The notes: generated by a model not told the origin, from the sequence alone. A stretch of 64,000 nt of DNA from Sulfurimonas hydrogeniphila (GCF_009068765.1 NZ_CP035534.1:248001-312000); one strand, 5' to 3'. Numbered from the stretch's first letter, positions 1 through 9,043 are shown. Numbers and translations are program-made.

Positions 1-587
1 TTTTCAAGACGCAGTTCTCTTAAAATATCCTGTGTGACATTGTCTGTTGAAGTTGCGGTAAAAGCGGCGATTGTCGTATGTGGAAAGTTGTGTTTGAGAT
101 TTCCCAAGGCACGATAATCATCACGAAACTCATGTCCCCACTGCGAAATACAGTGTGCCTCGTCAATCACAAAAAAGTTTACATGTAAACCGTGCAGCAG
201 TTCAATGGTATGTCCGTTGTTTAAGCGTTCGGGAGAGAGATACAAAAACTTTAAAGCACCGCTGTATGCCTGTGATATAATATCCTGCACCTCTTCATAA
301 CTTTGTGCCGAGCTTATCATTTGTGCAGATATGTTTTGTGCCTGCAGTGCGCGTACCTGATCCTGCATCAGGGCGATAAGAGGAGAGATGACAATAGTAA
401 TGCCCTCCATCATCATCGTCGGGAGCTGATAAACAAGAGACTTTCCGCCGCCGGTTGGCAGTATCATCAGTAAATCCTGCCCCTTTAAGATGGCATCCAC
501 ACCCTCTTCCTGGAGTTCTCTAAAGCTGTTATGTCCGAAATTGTCTTTTAATATCTGATTTTTGATTTGTACTCCATTAGTTGTCAA
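1..587 (-). CDS. recQ: ATP-dependent DNA helicase RecQ, N-terminal part (gene runs off the left edge)
   Basis: Reverse-strand reading gives the helicase core of RecQ, a 3'-5' DNA unwinding enzyme of recombination and repair. Visible are the Walker A motif LPTGGGKS, motif Ia ISPLIALMQDQ, the DEAH box followed by CISQWGHEFRDDYR, and the motif III stretch AAFTATS. The remainder of the helicase and any RQC or HRDC domains lie outside the window. There is no in-frame ATG near the N-terminus; the best start is TTG at 587, which gives the usual RecQ opening (a short lead then FGHNSFRELQEE). The ribosome binding site is weak. The start sits just downstream of a repeat element between recQ and ribE, so the original start region may have been altered. 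Family assignment is firm, the exact start is not. Confidence 0.88.
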   Translation of the reverse strand, partial: MTTNGVQIKNQILKDNFGHNSFRELQEEGVDAILKGQDLLMILPTGGGKSLVYQLPTMMMEGITIVISPLIALMQDQVRALQAQNISAQMISSAQSYEEVQDIISQAYSGALKFLYLSPERLNNGHTIELLHGLHVNFFVIDEAHCISQWGHEFRDDYRALGNLKHNFPHTTIAAFTATSTDNVTQDILRELRLE

Positions 588-611
588 CTTTTTTTCTGCA
601 CAGCTGATTGT

Positions 612-735
612 TGTTGCTTTGACTCTCAGCCCACCCTGAAGGATGGGTTCCTGGCATTTATTTTCCCGGAATCGGTACTTCAGTGCCGACTGCCACAACT
701 TTCCTGCCGTTTTCAGCCCGCACTACAGAAAAAAA
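612..735 (-). repeat. REP/BIME-like intergenic repeat, copy A (two units)
   Basis: Fills the gap between ribE and recQ. Read on the minus strand it has a T-tract, a GTGCGGGCTGA-type arm, the hairpin CGGCACTGAAGTACCG, then a second unit with the hairpin CCCATCCTTCAGGGTGGG. The same module recurs at about 8376, 10792, 28849, 32358 and 50569. The second hairpin here has a different stem sequence but keeps the pairing and the TC loop. The element begins directly after the ribE stop codon. Confidence 0.8.
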
Positions 736-1350
736 TTAATAATTTGCACTTATTCGATCTACTTCATCCCATGAGAGTGAAGTTGATTTTTGATGTTTGA
801 TGATATGTGCGACGTACCGGGCAAACATATCTGTCTCGACATTGACACGACTGCCTTTTTTGTAGTTCTTAAAAAGTGTCTCTTTCATTGTATGCGGAAT
901 GATAGTCAGACGAAAACTGTTTTCGTCGACATCATTGACCGTAAGGCTGACCCCGTCAATGGTAATGGAGCCTTTTGGCACAATATAGGGAATAAATTTC
1001 TTCTCTACTGTTATAAAAACATCATAAGAGTTGCCGTTGTTTTTGATCTCTTTAATGGTGCCTACAGTATCAACATGTCCCTGAACGATATGCCCCTCAA
1101 ACCGGTCACCCATTTTCATAGCAGGTTCTATATGCACCTCGTTTTTATAATTTTCAATGGCCAAAAGTTTTTGGCTCTCAGGAGAGAGTTCTACGGCAAA
1201 GCCGTCTGGATTTACTTTTACTACGGTTAAACAGGCACCGTTTACGGCAATTGAATCACCGATACCGGCTTTGTATGTTGCTCTGATACTGAGAGTGGAA
1301 CCCACAAAGCTTTTCACTGTTGCAACTTCTCTGATTAGTCCTGTAAACAT
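736..1350 (-). CDS. ribE: Riboflavin synthase, alpha chain
   Basis: Catalyses the dismutation of two 6,7-dimethyl-8-ribityllumazine molecules to riboflavin and a pyrimidine, the last step of riboflavin synthesis, in the cytoplasm. The 204-residue product has the two lumazine-binding barrels of the family: the N-terminal one opens with the canonical MFTGLI and contains GDSIAVNGACLTV, the C-terminal one contains KGSITIDGVSLTV. Length is as expected. I chose the ATG at 1350 because the next codons give MFTGLI and an AGGAG sits just upstream; an in-frame start eight codons earlier would add a non-family extension. The stop codon abuts a REP-like repeat. Upstream is the Sel1-repeat gene on the same strand, 75 bp away; I see no FMN riboswitch. 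Confidence 0.96.
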   Translation of the reverse strand: MFTGLIREVATVKSFVGSTLSIRATYKAGIGDSIAVNGACLTVVKVNPDGFAVELSPESQKLLAIENYKNEVHIEPAMKMGDRFEGHIVQGHVDTVGTIKEIKNNGNSYDVFITVEKKFIPYIVPKGSITIDGVSLTVNDVDENSFRLTIIPHTMKETLFKNYKKGSRVNVETDMFARYVAHIIKHQKSTSLSWDEVDRISANY

Positions 1351-1425
1351 ATATCTGTTTCTCCTCTGCCTCATGAGAGGCTAGCGCAGTTAATCGGGAC
1401 GTGTTCCGATTCACGTGTTAAAAAA

Positions 1426-2112
1426 CTAGAAGACGATTTTACCGTCTTCTTGAAGACCCTTAATGATAGCTTTGGCTTTTTCATGTCCTTGATAGGCAGC
1501 TTTTCGGCACAGGTCAAGGGCTTTGTCATGATCCTCTTCACAGCCTATTCCCTGATCATACAGGAGTCCAAGATTATACAGCCCTTCTGTGAGTCCGCCA
1601 TCAGCTGCACGCTTGAAACAGATAAAAGCTTTTGCATCGTTCTGTATCACGCCATGGCCCTCTTTGTAGAGTGCGCCAAGATTGTTAAATGCCTGCAAAT
1701 GTCCGCGTTTTGCCGCCTCTTCATACCAAAATGCGGCTTCTGAGTAGTTTTGCATACAGCCAAGCCCGCGCTCAAGCATAAGCGCAACTTCATACATGGC
1801 AGGCGGAACGCCTCTTGTTGCCGCTTCCATATGCAGCTCATATGCTTTGAACATGTCATGTTTGACACCGCCAATACCGTTTTCATATAAAATAGCGAGA
1901 TTAAAAAGGGCATAAGGCTGTTTTGCCTCGGCTGCCTTTGTGTAGAGCTCCAGTGTTTTTGCCTCATCCTTTTCACACCCCTGTGCCATTTGGTGCATAT
2001 AGCCCAAAGAGGTTTGTGCATCGGCATTGCCTTCTTGGGCAAGCTGTGTATAAAGTTTGTATGCAGTTTCAAAATCACCGGAATTATAGGCTTCGTTTGC
2101 TTTTTGTATCAT
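1426..2112 (-). CDS. Sel1-repeat (TPR-like) cytoplasmic protein
   Basis: A 228-residue protein made almost wholly of about six Sel1-like repeats of some 36 residues, seen as recurring AxxxLGxxYxxGxGVxxDxxKAxxxxxKAAxxG patterns, for example DAQTSLGYMHQMAQGCEKDE and QAFNNLGALYKEGHGVIQND. Sel1 repeats form alpha-solenoid scaffolds for protein-protein contacts. There is no signal peptide, so unlike the secreted cysteine-rich Sel1 proteins of Helicobacter this one is probably cytoplasmic. Its ATG overlaps the stop of the small upstream gene (TAATG), so the two are translationally coupled. The partner protein cannot be told from the sequence. Confidence 0.85.
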   Translation of the reverse strand: MIQKANEAYNSGDFETAYKLYTQLAQEGNADAQTSLGYMHQMAQGCEKDEAKTLELYTKAAEAKQPYALFNLAILYENGIGGVKHDMFKAYELHMEAATRGVPPAMYEVALMLERGLGCMQNYSEAAFWYEEAAKRGHLQAFNNLGALYKEGHGVIQNDAKAFICFKRAADGGLTEGLYNLGLLYDQGIGCEEDHDKALDLCRKAAYQGHEKAKAIIKGLQEDGKIVF

Positions 2113-2315
2113 TATTCTTCATTCTCCGTACGAATTGGTTGTCTAAAAGTTGTTGTATTGCCTTTGGCGGCTGCTTTTGCTTTTCTTACTTTTTCTAATA
2201 ATTTTTCTTTGCTGCTGAGATGTTCGTCCCGTATTTTATGCTTGTAACTGCCGTCAATTTCTGGGTCATAAACCAGTATTTCGGGTACATAATCTTGAAA
2301 TAAATCTGTACGCAT
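2112..2315 (-). CDS. Small unknown protein coupled to the Sel1-repeat gene
   Basis: A 67-residue, charged, soluble product with no signal peptide or membrane segment. The N-terminal half is rich in acidic and aromatic residues (DLFQDYVPEILVYDPEIDG), the C-terminal half is a lysine/alanine-rich helix (KEKLLEKVRKAKAAAKG). I do not recognise a family. It is believable as a gene because its stop overlaps the Sel1 start by one base in the pattern of a coupled operon, and because it is the first gene after the intergenic region. It could be a small partner of the Sel1 scaffold, but that is only a guess from position. Confidence 0.6.
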   Translation of the reverse strand: MRTDLFQDYVPEILVYDPEIDGSYKHKIRDEHLSSKEKLLEKVRKAKAAAKGNTTTFRQPIRTENEE

Positions 2316-2407
2316 CTTAAAAACCTCAGGTAATTTACTTTATATTATGCAAATGATACTGAAAAATGATAAAATTCGCATTAATAAAGTAAGTTTATAT
2401 AAGTAAT

Positions 2408-2681
2408 TTAAGGGCATCTCTAAAAACCCTGATATCCCTCAAAGCCAAAAAGAGGAGTGAGATTGTGCAAAACTTTTCTTGAAGCATAGCCGTAGCTACG
2501 GTGATCGAAAATTTTGTGCAAGATTGCTTCTCTTTTTGGCTCCGGCAGGGCATTATAGCAAAAGCACTACTGCTTCGTTAAAACCACTTGAAGCTACTCG
2601 TAGCTCCTGCGTAGTTTTGCCTTGCATTAGTACCTTCGCTATAATGTTGAGATATATCAGGGTTTTTAGAGGTGCCCTTAA
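2408..2681. mobile_element. MITE-like element with TTAA-flanked terminal inverted repeats
   Basis: A 266-bp non-coding block bounded by near-perfect inverted repeats: the left end reads GGGCATCTCTAAAAACCCTG and the right end is its complement with one change. Each end is flanked by TTAA (2408-2411 and 2678-2681), which fits a target duplication. Inside are two further long imperfect hairpins, one from the AGCCAAAAAGAG arm (about 2441) to its complement (about 2540), and one between the CATTATAGC and GCTATAATG arms (about 2551-2646). No credible reading frame is present. The ends resemble those of IS5-type transposons, so a non-autonomous derivative mobilised in trans is the likely identity; that family link is from memory and unverified. 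It lies between two divergent genes and may carry or separate their promoters. Confidence 0.75.
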
Positions 2682-2743
2682 TTAGCCCATTCTCAAAAAA
2701 TTAAACTACTTATATAAACAAGCTATGCTAACAGGATGTATAA

Positions 2744-4621
2744 ATGAATTATGATGTAATAGTAGTAGGCGGTGGACATGCCGGTATAGAGGCTTCTTTG
2801 GCGGCAGCTCGAATGGGGAACAAAACACTGATGATTTCCATGCTTGCGGAAAATGTCGGGGCAACTTCCTGTAATCCTGCCGTAGGCGGACTCGCAAAAG
2901 GGCATTTGGTACGTGAGCTTGATGCACTCGGCGGCGAAATGGGACTCATTACCGATGAAGCGGGCATACAGTTTCGCATACTCAATCAGACAAAAGGGCC
3001 TGCAGTTCGCGGAAGCCGTGCACAGATAGATATGGACAAGTACCGTGTAATCGCCAGAAATGTTGTACTCAATACGCCTAATCTTGATTTGGCACAGGAT
3101 ACGGTTGAATCATTAATCATAGAAGAAGATGAGGTAAAAGGTGTCCGCACAGCATTGTTAAATGAGTACAGAGCCAAAAAAATCATCATTACTTCGGGGA
3201 CATTTCTCAACGGTATAATCCATATAGGCGAGGTGCAGCAAGAGGGCGGACGTTTTGGAGAACCACGAAGCGTCGGACTTTCTGCTTCGCTTAAAAATGA
3301 TGCAGGGCTGAGTATGGCACGCCTCAAAACCGGTACCTGTGCGCGTATTGACAGTTCAAGTATTGATTTTTCTGTCATGGAAGAACAGGATGGGGATGCC
3401 TTGCCGAATCCTTTCAGTTTCAGAACAGACAGAGAAAAATTCCGTGTGACAAAAAAACAGTTGCCGTGCTATATCGCCTATACAAATGAAACGACACACA
3501 AAATCATTGAGAGCAATTTTTACAGAGCCCCTCTTTTTACGGGTCAGATTGCAGGAAAAAGTCCAAGATACTGTCCTTCTATCGAAGATAAAATAGACAA
3601 GTTCCCTGATAAAGAGCGACACCATCTCTTTTTGGAACCGCAAACCATGGACAATACAGAGATCTATGTCAACGGGCTCAGTACCTCTTTGCCTCCTGAA
3701 GTGCAAAGAGAAATGATTCATTCGGTTAAAGGAATGGAAAATGCAAAAATTGTCCGTTACGGCTATGCCATAGAGTATGATTTTGTCGATCCGCGTGAAC
3801 TGAAGCACTCGCTTGAAACCAAAAAAATCAAAGGTCTGTATCTTGCCGGACAGATAAACGGGACAACAGGCTATGAAGAGGCGGCAGCACAGGGAATTAT
3901 GGCGGGAATCAATGCCTCTTTGGCATTGCAAAACAAAGAACCGCTTATTTTACGTCGTGATGAGGCATACATCGGTGTACTGATTGATGATCTGGTCACA
4001 AAAGGAACGAACGAACCCTACAGAATGTTTACTTCGCGTGCAGAGTACAGACTCCTTTTGCGTGAAGAATCAGCGGATGTACGACTGGGAAAATACGGAC
4101 ATGAACTTGGACTCATCTCCGATGAACAGTATGAAAAAATCAAAATAAAAGCCCAGCAGATACAAGAGGGTGCCAAACTTTTGGAAGAGACAAAATTTAC
4201 ACCAAACAAAGAGTTTAATGCACTGTTGGCATCTATGGACGAACAGCCGCTCAAGGATGTCTCAACTGCACAGCAGCTTATTGCCCGTAAAACATTTGAT
4301 GTGCAGAAGATGGTCACGATTGTGCCGGAACTTGACAAGTATGATGACTATATAAAAGAAGAAATTTTGGTGGAGGGAAAATATGCCCGTTACGTTGACA
4401 AACAGAGCCAGGAAATAGAACGTATGAAAAAATATTTGAAAGTCAAAATACCCGAAGGGTTTGATTTTACGGGTGTGAGCGGGCTCTCCAAAGAGGTACA
4501 GGAAAAACTGGCGGCTTTTTCTCCTCCGACACTCCAGGCAGCGATGAATATCAGCGGAATTACACCCGCAGCAATTGAGATACTGCATATATATATCAGA
4601 ATGGCTGCAAAAAAACTATGA
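2744..4621 (+). CDS. mnmG: tRNA uridine-5-carboxymethylaminomethyl modification enzyme MnmG (GidA)
   Basis: FAD-dependent subunit of the MnmE-MnmG complex that installs (carboxymethyl)aminomethyl groups on wobble U34 of certain tRNAs. The 625-residue product has the full family length. The N-terminal dinucleotide-binding motif [11 protein letters not shown] is at residues 7-17; [23 protein letters not shown] follows at about residue 42 and the second conserved block around [21 protein letters not shown] lies at about residue 366. The start ATG is preceded by AGGA. The gene is 62 bp past the MITE-like element and its stop overlaps the next gene by 4 bp (ATGA). Confidence 0.97.
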   Translation: MNYDVIVVGGGHAGIEASLAAARMGNKTLMISMLAENVGATSCNPAVGGLAKGHLVRELDALGGEMGLITDEAGIQFRILNQTKGPAVRGSRAQIDMDKYRVIARNVVLNTPNLDLAQDTVESLIIEEDEVKGVRTALLNEYRAKKIIITSGTFLNGIIHIGEVQQEGGRFGEPRSVGLSASLKNDAGLSMARLKTGTCARIDSSSIDFSVMEEQDGDALPNPFSFRTDREKFRVTKKQLPCYIAYTNETTHKIIESNFYRAPLFTGQIAGKSPRYCPSIEDKIDKFPDKERHHLFLEPQTMDNTEIYVNGLSTSLPPEVQREMIHSVKGMENAKIVRYGYAIEYDFVDPRELKHSLETKKIKGLYLAGQINGTTGYEEAAAQGIMAGINASLALQNKEPLILRRDEAYIGVLIDDLVTKGTNEPYRMFTSRAEYRLLLREESADVRLGKYGHELGLISDEQYEKIKIKAQQIQEGAKLLEETKFTPNKEFNALLASMDEQPLKDVSTAQQLIARKTFDVQKMVTIVPELDKYDDYIKEEILVEGKYARYVDKQSQEIERMKKYLKVKIPEGFDFTGVSGLSKEVQEKLAAFSPPTLQAAMNISGITPAAIEILHIYIRMAAKKL

Positions 4622-5484
4622 GAACTTTTTATTATGTGCATACGGGGCACAGAATAGGCCTGGACAGATTTCGCAGGGCAGTGGCGATATTCAATGCTTT
4701 AAAAGATGAAGATATTACACTGTTGACAAGTGATTATCGCATTGCACAGGCGGCACGTGATTTTGGCATACAAAAGAGTGTGGGGATTGATGTTGTCAGA
4801 AATATCCCCCAAATTGCCCATAACGGCGACAAGCTGATTTTTGATTCTGCAGAGGCAAATCCTGTCATGCTTGAGGATATGCGAAACTATTTTTCAAGAT
4901 TTGTGAGAATCAGCGATAAGCCTGATGAGGTAAAAGCGGAGAGTGAATTTTTGCTCTCTCCCTATTTGGAAGATGAAGGTATCTGCAAAGCCGTGGTTGT
5001 AGCTGACAAATACTTTACATGTAAAGAAAAGACAGTACCACTCTCCTATTTTTTCGGAGATGATGATTATGAAAAAGATTTGGAAAAACATTTAGATTTT
5101 ATAGAAGATTTACGTCCACATTTGCAGCTTGGATTTTATTATTTTCTAGATTATGAAGAAATGTTAAAAACAAGATTCGTTCATTATTTCGAATTTGAAG
5201 AGTATGATGAAATGATAATGCAGAGTGAAGTTTTAGTTACAGCTTCGCCACAGGCAGTGCTGGATTCTTTAGCCTCTGGCGGGAAACCTGTTTATATACA
5301 GAGAGAAGATTACACACGGGATTTTATTCCTCTGTTTGAAAGCTTAAATATTCCTGTCGTTTATAATTATGATAAAAATCACTTAAATGTGATATTAGAG
5401 ACTGTTTTTACGAGAAATTATGAAATAATTGAAAAAAATAGTAACAAAACAGCAAACTTTCTAAAGGAAAGCTTAAATTTATAA
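4618..5484 (+). CDS. Unknown protein, possibly GT-B fold (PseG/MurG-like)
   Basis: A 288-residue soluble protein overlapping the mnmG stop by 4 bp, hence co-translated. I do not firmly recognise it. The start [21 protein letters not shown] followed by an alternating beta/alpha pattern, and the late [20 protein letters not shown], resemble nucleotide-sugar enzymes of the GT-B fold, where a Gly/Ser-rich loop then a GKP turn lies near the donor site (PseG, MurG). The first half lacks a clear acceptor site and no catalytic residue can be named. A role in surface sugar metabolism would fit the phylum but the pairing with mnmG does not point that way. It carries one exact TTACATGTAA site (5015-5024). 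Confidence 0.55.
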   Translation: MRTFYYVHTGHRIGLDRFRRAVAIFNALKDEDITLLTSDYRIAQAARDFGIQKSVGIDVVRNIPQIAHNGDKLIFDSAEANPVMLEDMRNYFSRFVRISDKPDEVKAESEFLLSPYLEDEGICKAVVVADKYFTCKEKTVPLSYFFGDDDYEKDLEKHLDFIEDLRPHLQLGFYYFLDYEEMLKTRFVHYFEFEEYDEMIMQSEVLVTASPQAVLDSLASGGKPVYIQREDYTRDFIPLFESLNIPVVYNYDKNHLNVILETVFTRNYEIIEKNSNKTANFLKESLNL

Positions 5485-5505
5485 ATAATTAAAACTTATT
5501 TGGTA

Positions 5506-5511
5506 TATAAT
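5506..5511 (+). promoter_or_regulatory. Predicted -10 box for petABC
   Basis: TATAAT in an AT-rich stretch about 35 bp before the petA start, within the 61-bp gap after the preceding gene. In Campylobacterota the -35 element is usually weak or absent, so a -10 box with an upstream T-rich tract is what can be expected. Inferred from sequence only. Confidence 0.5.
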
Positions 5512-5545
5512 AAGGATTGAAAATTGAATAAAGAAGAGAGAAAAC

Positions 5546-6082
5546 ATGAAAAATAATAGCCGTAGAGGTTTTATGGGCAAAGCGTTTGGTGCTGTTGCCG
5601 GTGTGGGTGCTGTCGCTTCATTGTACGCGATGAAGAGATCATGGGATCCTTTACCGAGCGTCAAAGCAGCCGGATTTACTACTCTTGATATGTCGCAGTA
5701 TAAAGAGAATGAGTTGGTAACAGAAAAATGGAGAGGGAAGCCTATTTTCGTTTTAAAGCAAACTGCAGAGATGGTTAAAAAAGCAGAAAAAAATCCTAAA
5801 GATTTAGAGAGACTTATTAAAATTGGAAATGATTACTTTTTAGTATGTCTTGGTCTTTGTACACATCTTGGTTGTATCCCTGGGTACAATCCTGACGAAA
5901 AAAGCTTTTTGTGTGCATGTCATGGTGGTATGTATGACTTTACAGGGGAGGTGACAAAAGCTCCGCCACCGCGTGGGCTTGATATTCCTCCATTTAAAAT
6001 TGATGGAGATAAACTGGTTTTAGGTGAAGAAGGACCTGAATATAAGAAGATGCTTGAAAATGGCATAACATTAAAAGCATAA
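5546..6082 (+). CDS. petA: Ubiquinol-cytochrome c reductase, Rieske iron-sulfur subunit
   Basis: Iron-sulfur subunit of the bc1 complex, moving one electron from (mena)quinol to cytochrome c. The 178-residue product begins with a twin-arginine signal-anchor (NSRRGFMGKAF then a hydrophobic segment to about residue 28). The Rieske motifs are CTHLGC (C105, H107, C110) and CACHGG (C123, C125, H126): by family precedent C105, H107, C123 and H126 bind the 2Fe-2S cluster and C110-C125 form the disulfide. The second motif has Ala and Gly where mitochondrial proteins have CPCHGS. It is first in a three-gene operon, 14 bp ahead of petB. Confidence 0.96.
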   Translation: MKNNSRRGFMGKAFGAVAGVGAVASLYAMKRSWDPLPSVKAAGFTTLDMSQYKENELVTEKWRGKPIFVLKQTAEMVKKAEKNPKDLERLIKIGNDYFLVCLGLCTHLGCIPGYNPDEKSFLCACHGGMYDFTGEVTKAPPPRGLDIPPFKIDGDKLVLGEEGPEYKKMLENGITLKA

Positions 6083-6096
6083 GCAAAGGAAGATAA

Positions 6097-7311
6097 ATGG
6101 CACATTTTACAAAAGCAAAAAATTTGCACGATTGGCTTAATCAACGACTTGCGATTGATACGCTTAACCGTGTTTTAGCTACGGAGTATTGGATTCCTAA
6201 AAATATTAACTTTTTATGGGCAATGGGTATGATACTTGCGATTACATTCGGACTGTTATTGATATCGGGTATCTTTTTACTGATGTATTATCAACCGAAT
6301 ATTGATTTGGCATTTGACAGTGTAAACTACACGATAATGCAGGAAGTCGGTTACGGTTGGTTATGGAGACATGTTCACGGTGTAGCGGCATCTGTAGTGT
6401 TCCTGATAATCTACATTCATATGTTCACAGGGATATATTACGGTTCATATAAGAACGGTCGTGAAATGATTTGGATTTCAGGGATGCTTTTATTTGTTGC
6501 GTTTTCAGCAGAAGCATTTTCAGGATACATGCTCCCATGGGGTCAAATGTCTTATTGGGCTGGTATGGTTATTACAAATCTTTTTGCTGGTGGTAGTTTA
6601 CATGCTGATGGCTTAGTTGAGTGGATACGCGGAGATTATATTCCTGCTCAAGCATTTTTAAATCGTTTCTTTATGTTACATGTATTGTTGATTCCTTTGG
6701 CAATTATCGGTCTTATCGGATTACACTTCGGTGCGCTTCGTATTCCACATGTAAACAACCAGGACGGTGAAGAGATTGACTTTGATGCTGAAGCGAAAAA
6801 ATATTTGGCCGGCGACAAAGCAAATTCAAAAGTAATTCGTTTTATGAATGACTTTTTGGCAAAAGATATGATGGTTGTGGGAATTTTCCTCATTCTTTTC
6901 TTTTATCTTGTCTTTTATCATTATGATTTTGCAATGGACCCTGTAAACTTTGACCCTGCAAACGGTCTGAAGACGCCTGCGCATATTTATCCTGAGTGGT
7001 ATTTCTTATGGTCTTATGAGATTTTACGTCCATTTTCAACAGATGTTGGACTGATTGCATTTGCTTTTGCACAGGTAATTTTCTTTCTGTTACCATTTTT
7101 AGACAGAAGCCCAAATGCAGTGCCTGCGTCACGTCGAGGTCTGTTCAAATACTGGTTCTGGGCAATGTTGATTGACATGATTATACTGACGGCAATGGGT
7201 AAAGTTCCGCCAGAAGGTGTATTTAGCGCTATCGGTTTTTACGCGGCTATAACGTTTATCGGTTTATGGATTATACTTCCATTTATCACAAAATTTGAAA
7301 AAAAAGTTTAA
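6097..7311 (+). CDS. petB: Ubiquinol-cytochrome c reductase, cytochrome b subunit
   Basis: Membrane di-heme cytochrome b that holds the quinol oxidation and reduction sites of the bc1 complex. The 404-residue product has eight or so membrane segments. Candidate heme ligands are H94/H108 in the second helix and H195/H210 in the fourth; the second pair is one residue wider apart than in mitochondria, as in b6-type proteins. The quinol-oxidation motif PEWYFLWSYEILR is present in the C-terminal half. A GGAAG ribosome site precedes the ATG. The spacing to petC is 10 bp. Confidence 0.96.
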   Translation: MAHFTKAKNLHDWLNQRLAIDTLNRVLATEYWIPKNINFLWAMGMILAITFGLLLISGIFLLMYYQPNIDLAFDSVNYTIMQEVGYGWLWRHVHGVAASVVFLIIYIHMFTGIYYGSYKNGREMIWISGMLLFVAFSAEAFSGYMLPWGQMSYWAGMVITNLFAGGSLHADGLVEWIRGDYIPAQAFLNRFFMLHVLLIPLAIIGLIGLHFGALRIPHVNNQDGEEIDFDAEAKKYLAGDKANSKVIRFMNDFLAKDMMVVGIFLILFFYLVFYHYDFAMDPVNFDPANGLKTPAHIYPEWYFLWSYEILRPFSTDVGLIAFAFAQVIFFLLPFLDRSPNAVPASRRGLFKYWFWAMLIDMIILTAMGKVPPEGVFSAIGFYAAITFIGLWIILPFITKFEKKV

Positions 7312-7321
7312 GGAGTAAACA

Positions 7322-8290
7322 GTGAAAGAATTATTTATATTAGTGGTCGTAACTGTATTTACTCTTGTGACATACTATTTGGTTGAACCGTTTGCACATT
7401 CGCAAATGCACAAACACATAGAAAGTGAAGGGTTTACATACAAAGATTTACCGGCATTGACAAAAAAAGGTGATGCTGCACGTGGAAAAGACCTGGTCAT
7501 GGGTGCAGGTGCCTGTGTTGGTTGTCACAGTATTGAGGTTGCCGGTATGCCGGCTCCGATGGATCCTGTAACTGCAGCACAAAGCTACGGTGTAAACCCA
7601 CCGGATTTATCAAATGCAGGGGTTGTTTTCGATGCTAAATTTTTAGCAGCACTCATTAAAAACCCTGCACATGCTTTAATGCTTGAGCATAAATACAATG
7701 AAAAAAGCGGTAAATCTTATCCGATGCCACAGTTCTACGGAGCCGGCGGAGATATGGATCAGGAAGTGGCTGACATGGTTGCCTACTTACAGTCAATTGC
7801 AGTACCGCAAGAGAAATTAACGCCAAATATGGCATTTGAAGTTGCTTGTGGACGATGTCATGCAATTCATTATCAGTATAATTTAGACGGAAAGCTTCAT
7901 GCACCGTGGACACAAATCGGAGAAAAACCGACATTCAAACACAAACAGGATGAGTTGGCATTTGAAACAAAAGTGCTTGATTATCAAGACGCTTTAACAA
8001 AATATCTCGGTACCTTGCCACCGGATTTAAGTATGTATATCCGTTCTCGCGGAGAGCACTACATCAAAACTTTTGTTGAAGATCCTCAAGCGTATCTTAA
8101 AGGAACTGCGATGCCTCGTGTAGGTGTGACTGCAGAAGCTGCTGATAAAGTGATTGAGCATCTTGAAAATGTCGGAGATTCCAAACGTCACAAAAGAGAA
8201 GAAATCGGTAAATATGTTATGATATATATTATTATCTTTGCAATATTTGCTATTCTTTGGAAAAAAGAAGTGTGGAGAGACTTGCACTAG
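7322..8290 (+). CDS. petC: Di-heme cytochrome c subunit of the bc1 complex
   Basis: Electron acceptor subunit replacing cytochrome c1. The 322-residue protein has an N-terminal signal-anchor (residues 4-20), two heme c attachment motifs, CVGCH at 65-69 and CGRCH at 176-180, and a C-terminal membrane helix (about 298-313) followed by KKEVWRDLH. Two c-type hemes in this subunit are characteristic of the Campylobacterota complex, unlike the mono-heme c1 of other proteobacteria. The start codon is GTG with AAGGAG eight bases upstream. It is last in the operon. Confidence 0.94.
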   Translation: MKELFILVVVTVFTLVTYYLVEPFAHSQMHKHIESEGFTYKDLPALTKKGDAARGKDLVMGAGACVGCHSIEVAGMPAPMDPVTAAQSYGVNPPDLSNAGVVFDAKFLAALIKNPAHALMLEHKYNEKSGKSYPMPQFYGAGGDMDQEVADMVAYLQSIAVPQEKLTPNMAFEVACGRCHAIHYQYNLDGKLHAPWTQIGEKPTFKHKQDELAFETKVLDYQDALTKYLGTLPPDLSMYIRSRGEHYIKTFVEDPQAYLKGTAMPRVGVTAEAADKVIEHLENVGDSKRHKREEIGKYVMIYIIIFAIFAILWKKEVWRDLH

Positions 8291-8350
8291 TCTTTTTCTT
8301 TGGGTTTCCATACTTTGTGTGGGAATCCATTCCTTGGTTATTACAATCAA

Positions 8351-8477
8351 TGTTATTAAGTTAAGCGACTTTTGAGAACCCGTACTTCAGTGCGGGCTGA
8401 GAGTGGCAAGAATATTGCAACAGCCGGTACTGAAGTACAGGTTCCGAAAAAGTATTAATTTTTTTAACTTAATAACA
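8351..8477 (+). repeat. REP/BIME-like repeat, copy B, inside a 14-bp perfect inverted repeat
   Basis: Between petC and the RDD gene. The core (8376-8446) has a CCCGTACTTCAGTGCGGG hairpin, a spacer GAGTGGCAAGAATATTGC, and a CGGTACTGAAGTACAGG hairpin, the second half being an inverted copy of the first. The whole is bracketed by TGTTATTAAGTTAA (8351-8364) and its exact complement (8464-8477), so the region can fold into one long stem. A weaker related hairpin lies just upstream (about 8300-8328). Confidence 0.8.
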
Positions 8478-8524
8478 CTGCGCTATTACCCCTCCTAAAG
8501 TTAAGCTTTGATATAATCTTTTTT

Positions 8525-8989
8525 ATGAGATTTAGAGATATCAAAAAAAACACAAAACATCAAAAACAACAACAAAAGAGACCTCACATACGTTATGCGC
8601 GTTATCCGGATAGAATAAAAGCACTCATTACCGACTTGTTTATGATATATGCACCTATTTTATATATTATTGCTTATATTGTTATGGGAAGCAAAGAAGC
8701 ATTTCAGTCTTCGCAATGGGCACCATTTTTCGGGGTAGCAACATATGGATTGATTTACGCCGTTCTTCTGGCAAAATTTGGACAGACTCCGGGAAAAAAA
8801 GCCTATAAAATTAAAGTAGTTGACGATAAAACATATAAAAATATAGGATTTTTTCGGGCTTTGTGCCGTTTTACAGTTTTTTTGTTTTCTGCAACAATTC
8901 TTTTAGGATTAGCAATTCCATTTTACAGAAAAGACAAAAAAGCATTGCATGATATAATATGCGCAACTGTAGAAATTGAAGTTGATTAA
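8525..8989 (+). CDS. RDD family membrane protein
   Basis: A 154-residue integral membrane protein. The first 35 residues are basic and rich in Lys/Gln (KKNTKHQKQQQKRPHIRYAR), then comes YPDRIKALITDLF, the Arg-Asp-containing helix start typical of the RDD family, followed by three or so membrane helices. The GQTPGKKAYKIKVVDD loop between helices is a family hallmark. Function of RDD proteins is mostly unknown; some are Na+(Li+)/H+ antiporters. It stands alone after a repeat and 54 bp before moaA. Confidence 0.8.
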   Translation: MRFRDIKKNTKHQKQQQKRPHIRYARYPDRIKALITDLFMIYAPILYIIAYIVMGSKEAFQSSQWAPFFGVATYGLIYAVLLAKFGQTPGKKAYKIKVVDDKTYKNIGFFRALCRFTVFLFSATILLGLAIPFYRKDKKALHDIICATVEIEVD

Positions 8990-9043
8990 GAAGTGCATCA
9001 ACTCTAAAAGATATAATGACAAGAATTAAAATTAGGAAATATA

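Noticed and set aside
567-800. Plus-strand reading frame opposite recQ and ribE ends
   Set aside because: It runs through repeat copy A and into the opposite strand of ribE; no start signal or family match.
1351-1425. FMN riboswitch before ribE
   Set aside because: The gap is only 75 bp and holds two short hairpins; none of the conserved RFN-element blocks are seen.
2479-2685. Open reading frame across the MITE-like element
   Set aside because: It spans terminal and internal hairpins, has no ribosome site and no protein-like composition; it is a by-product of the repeat.
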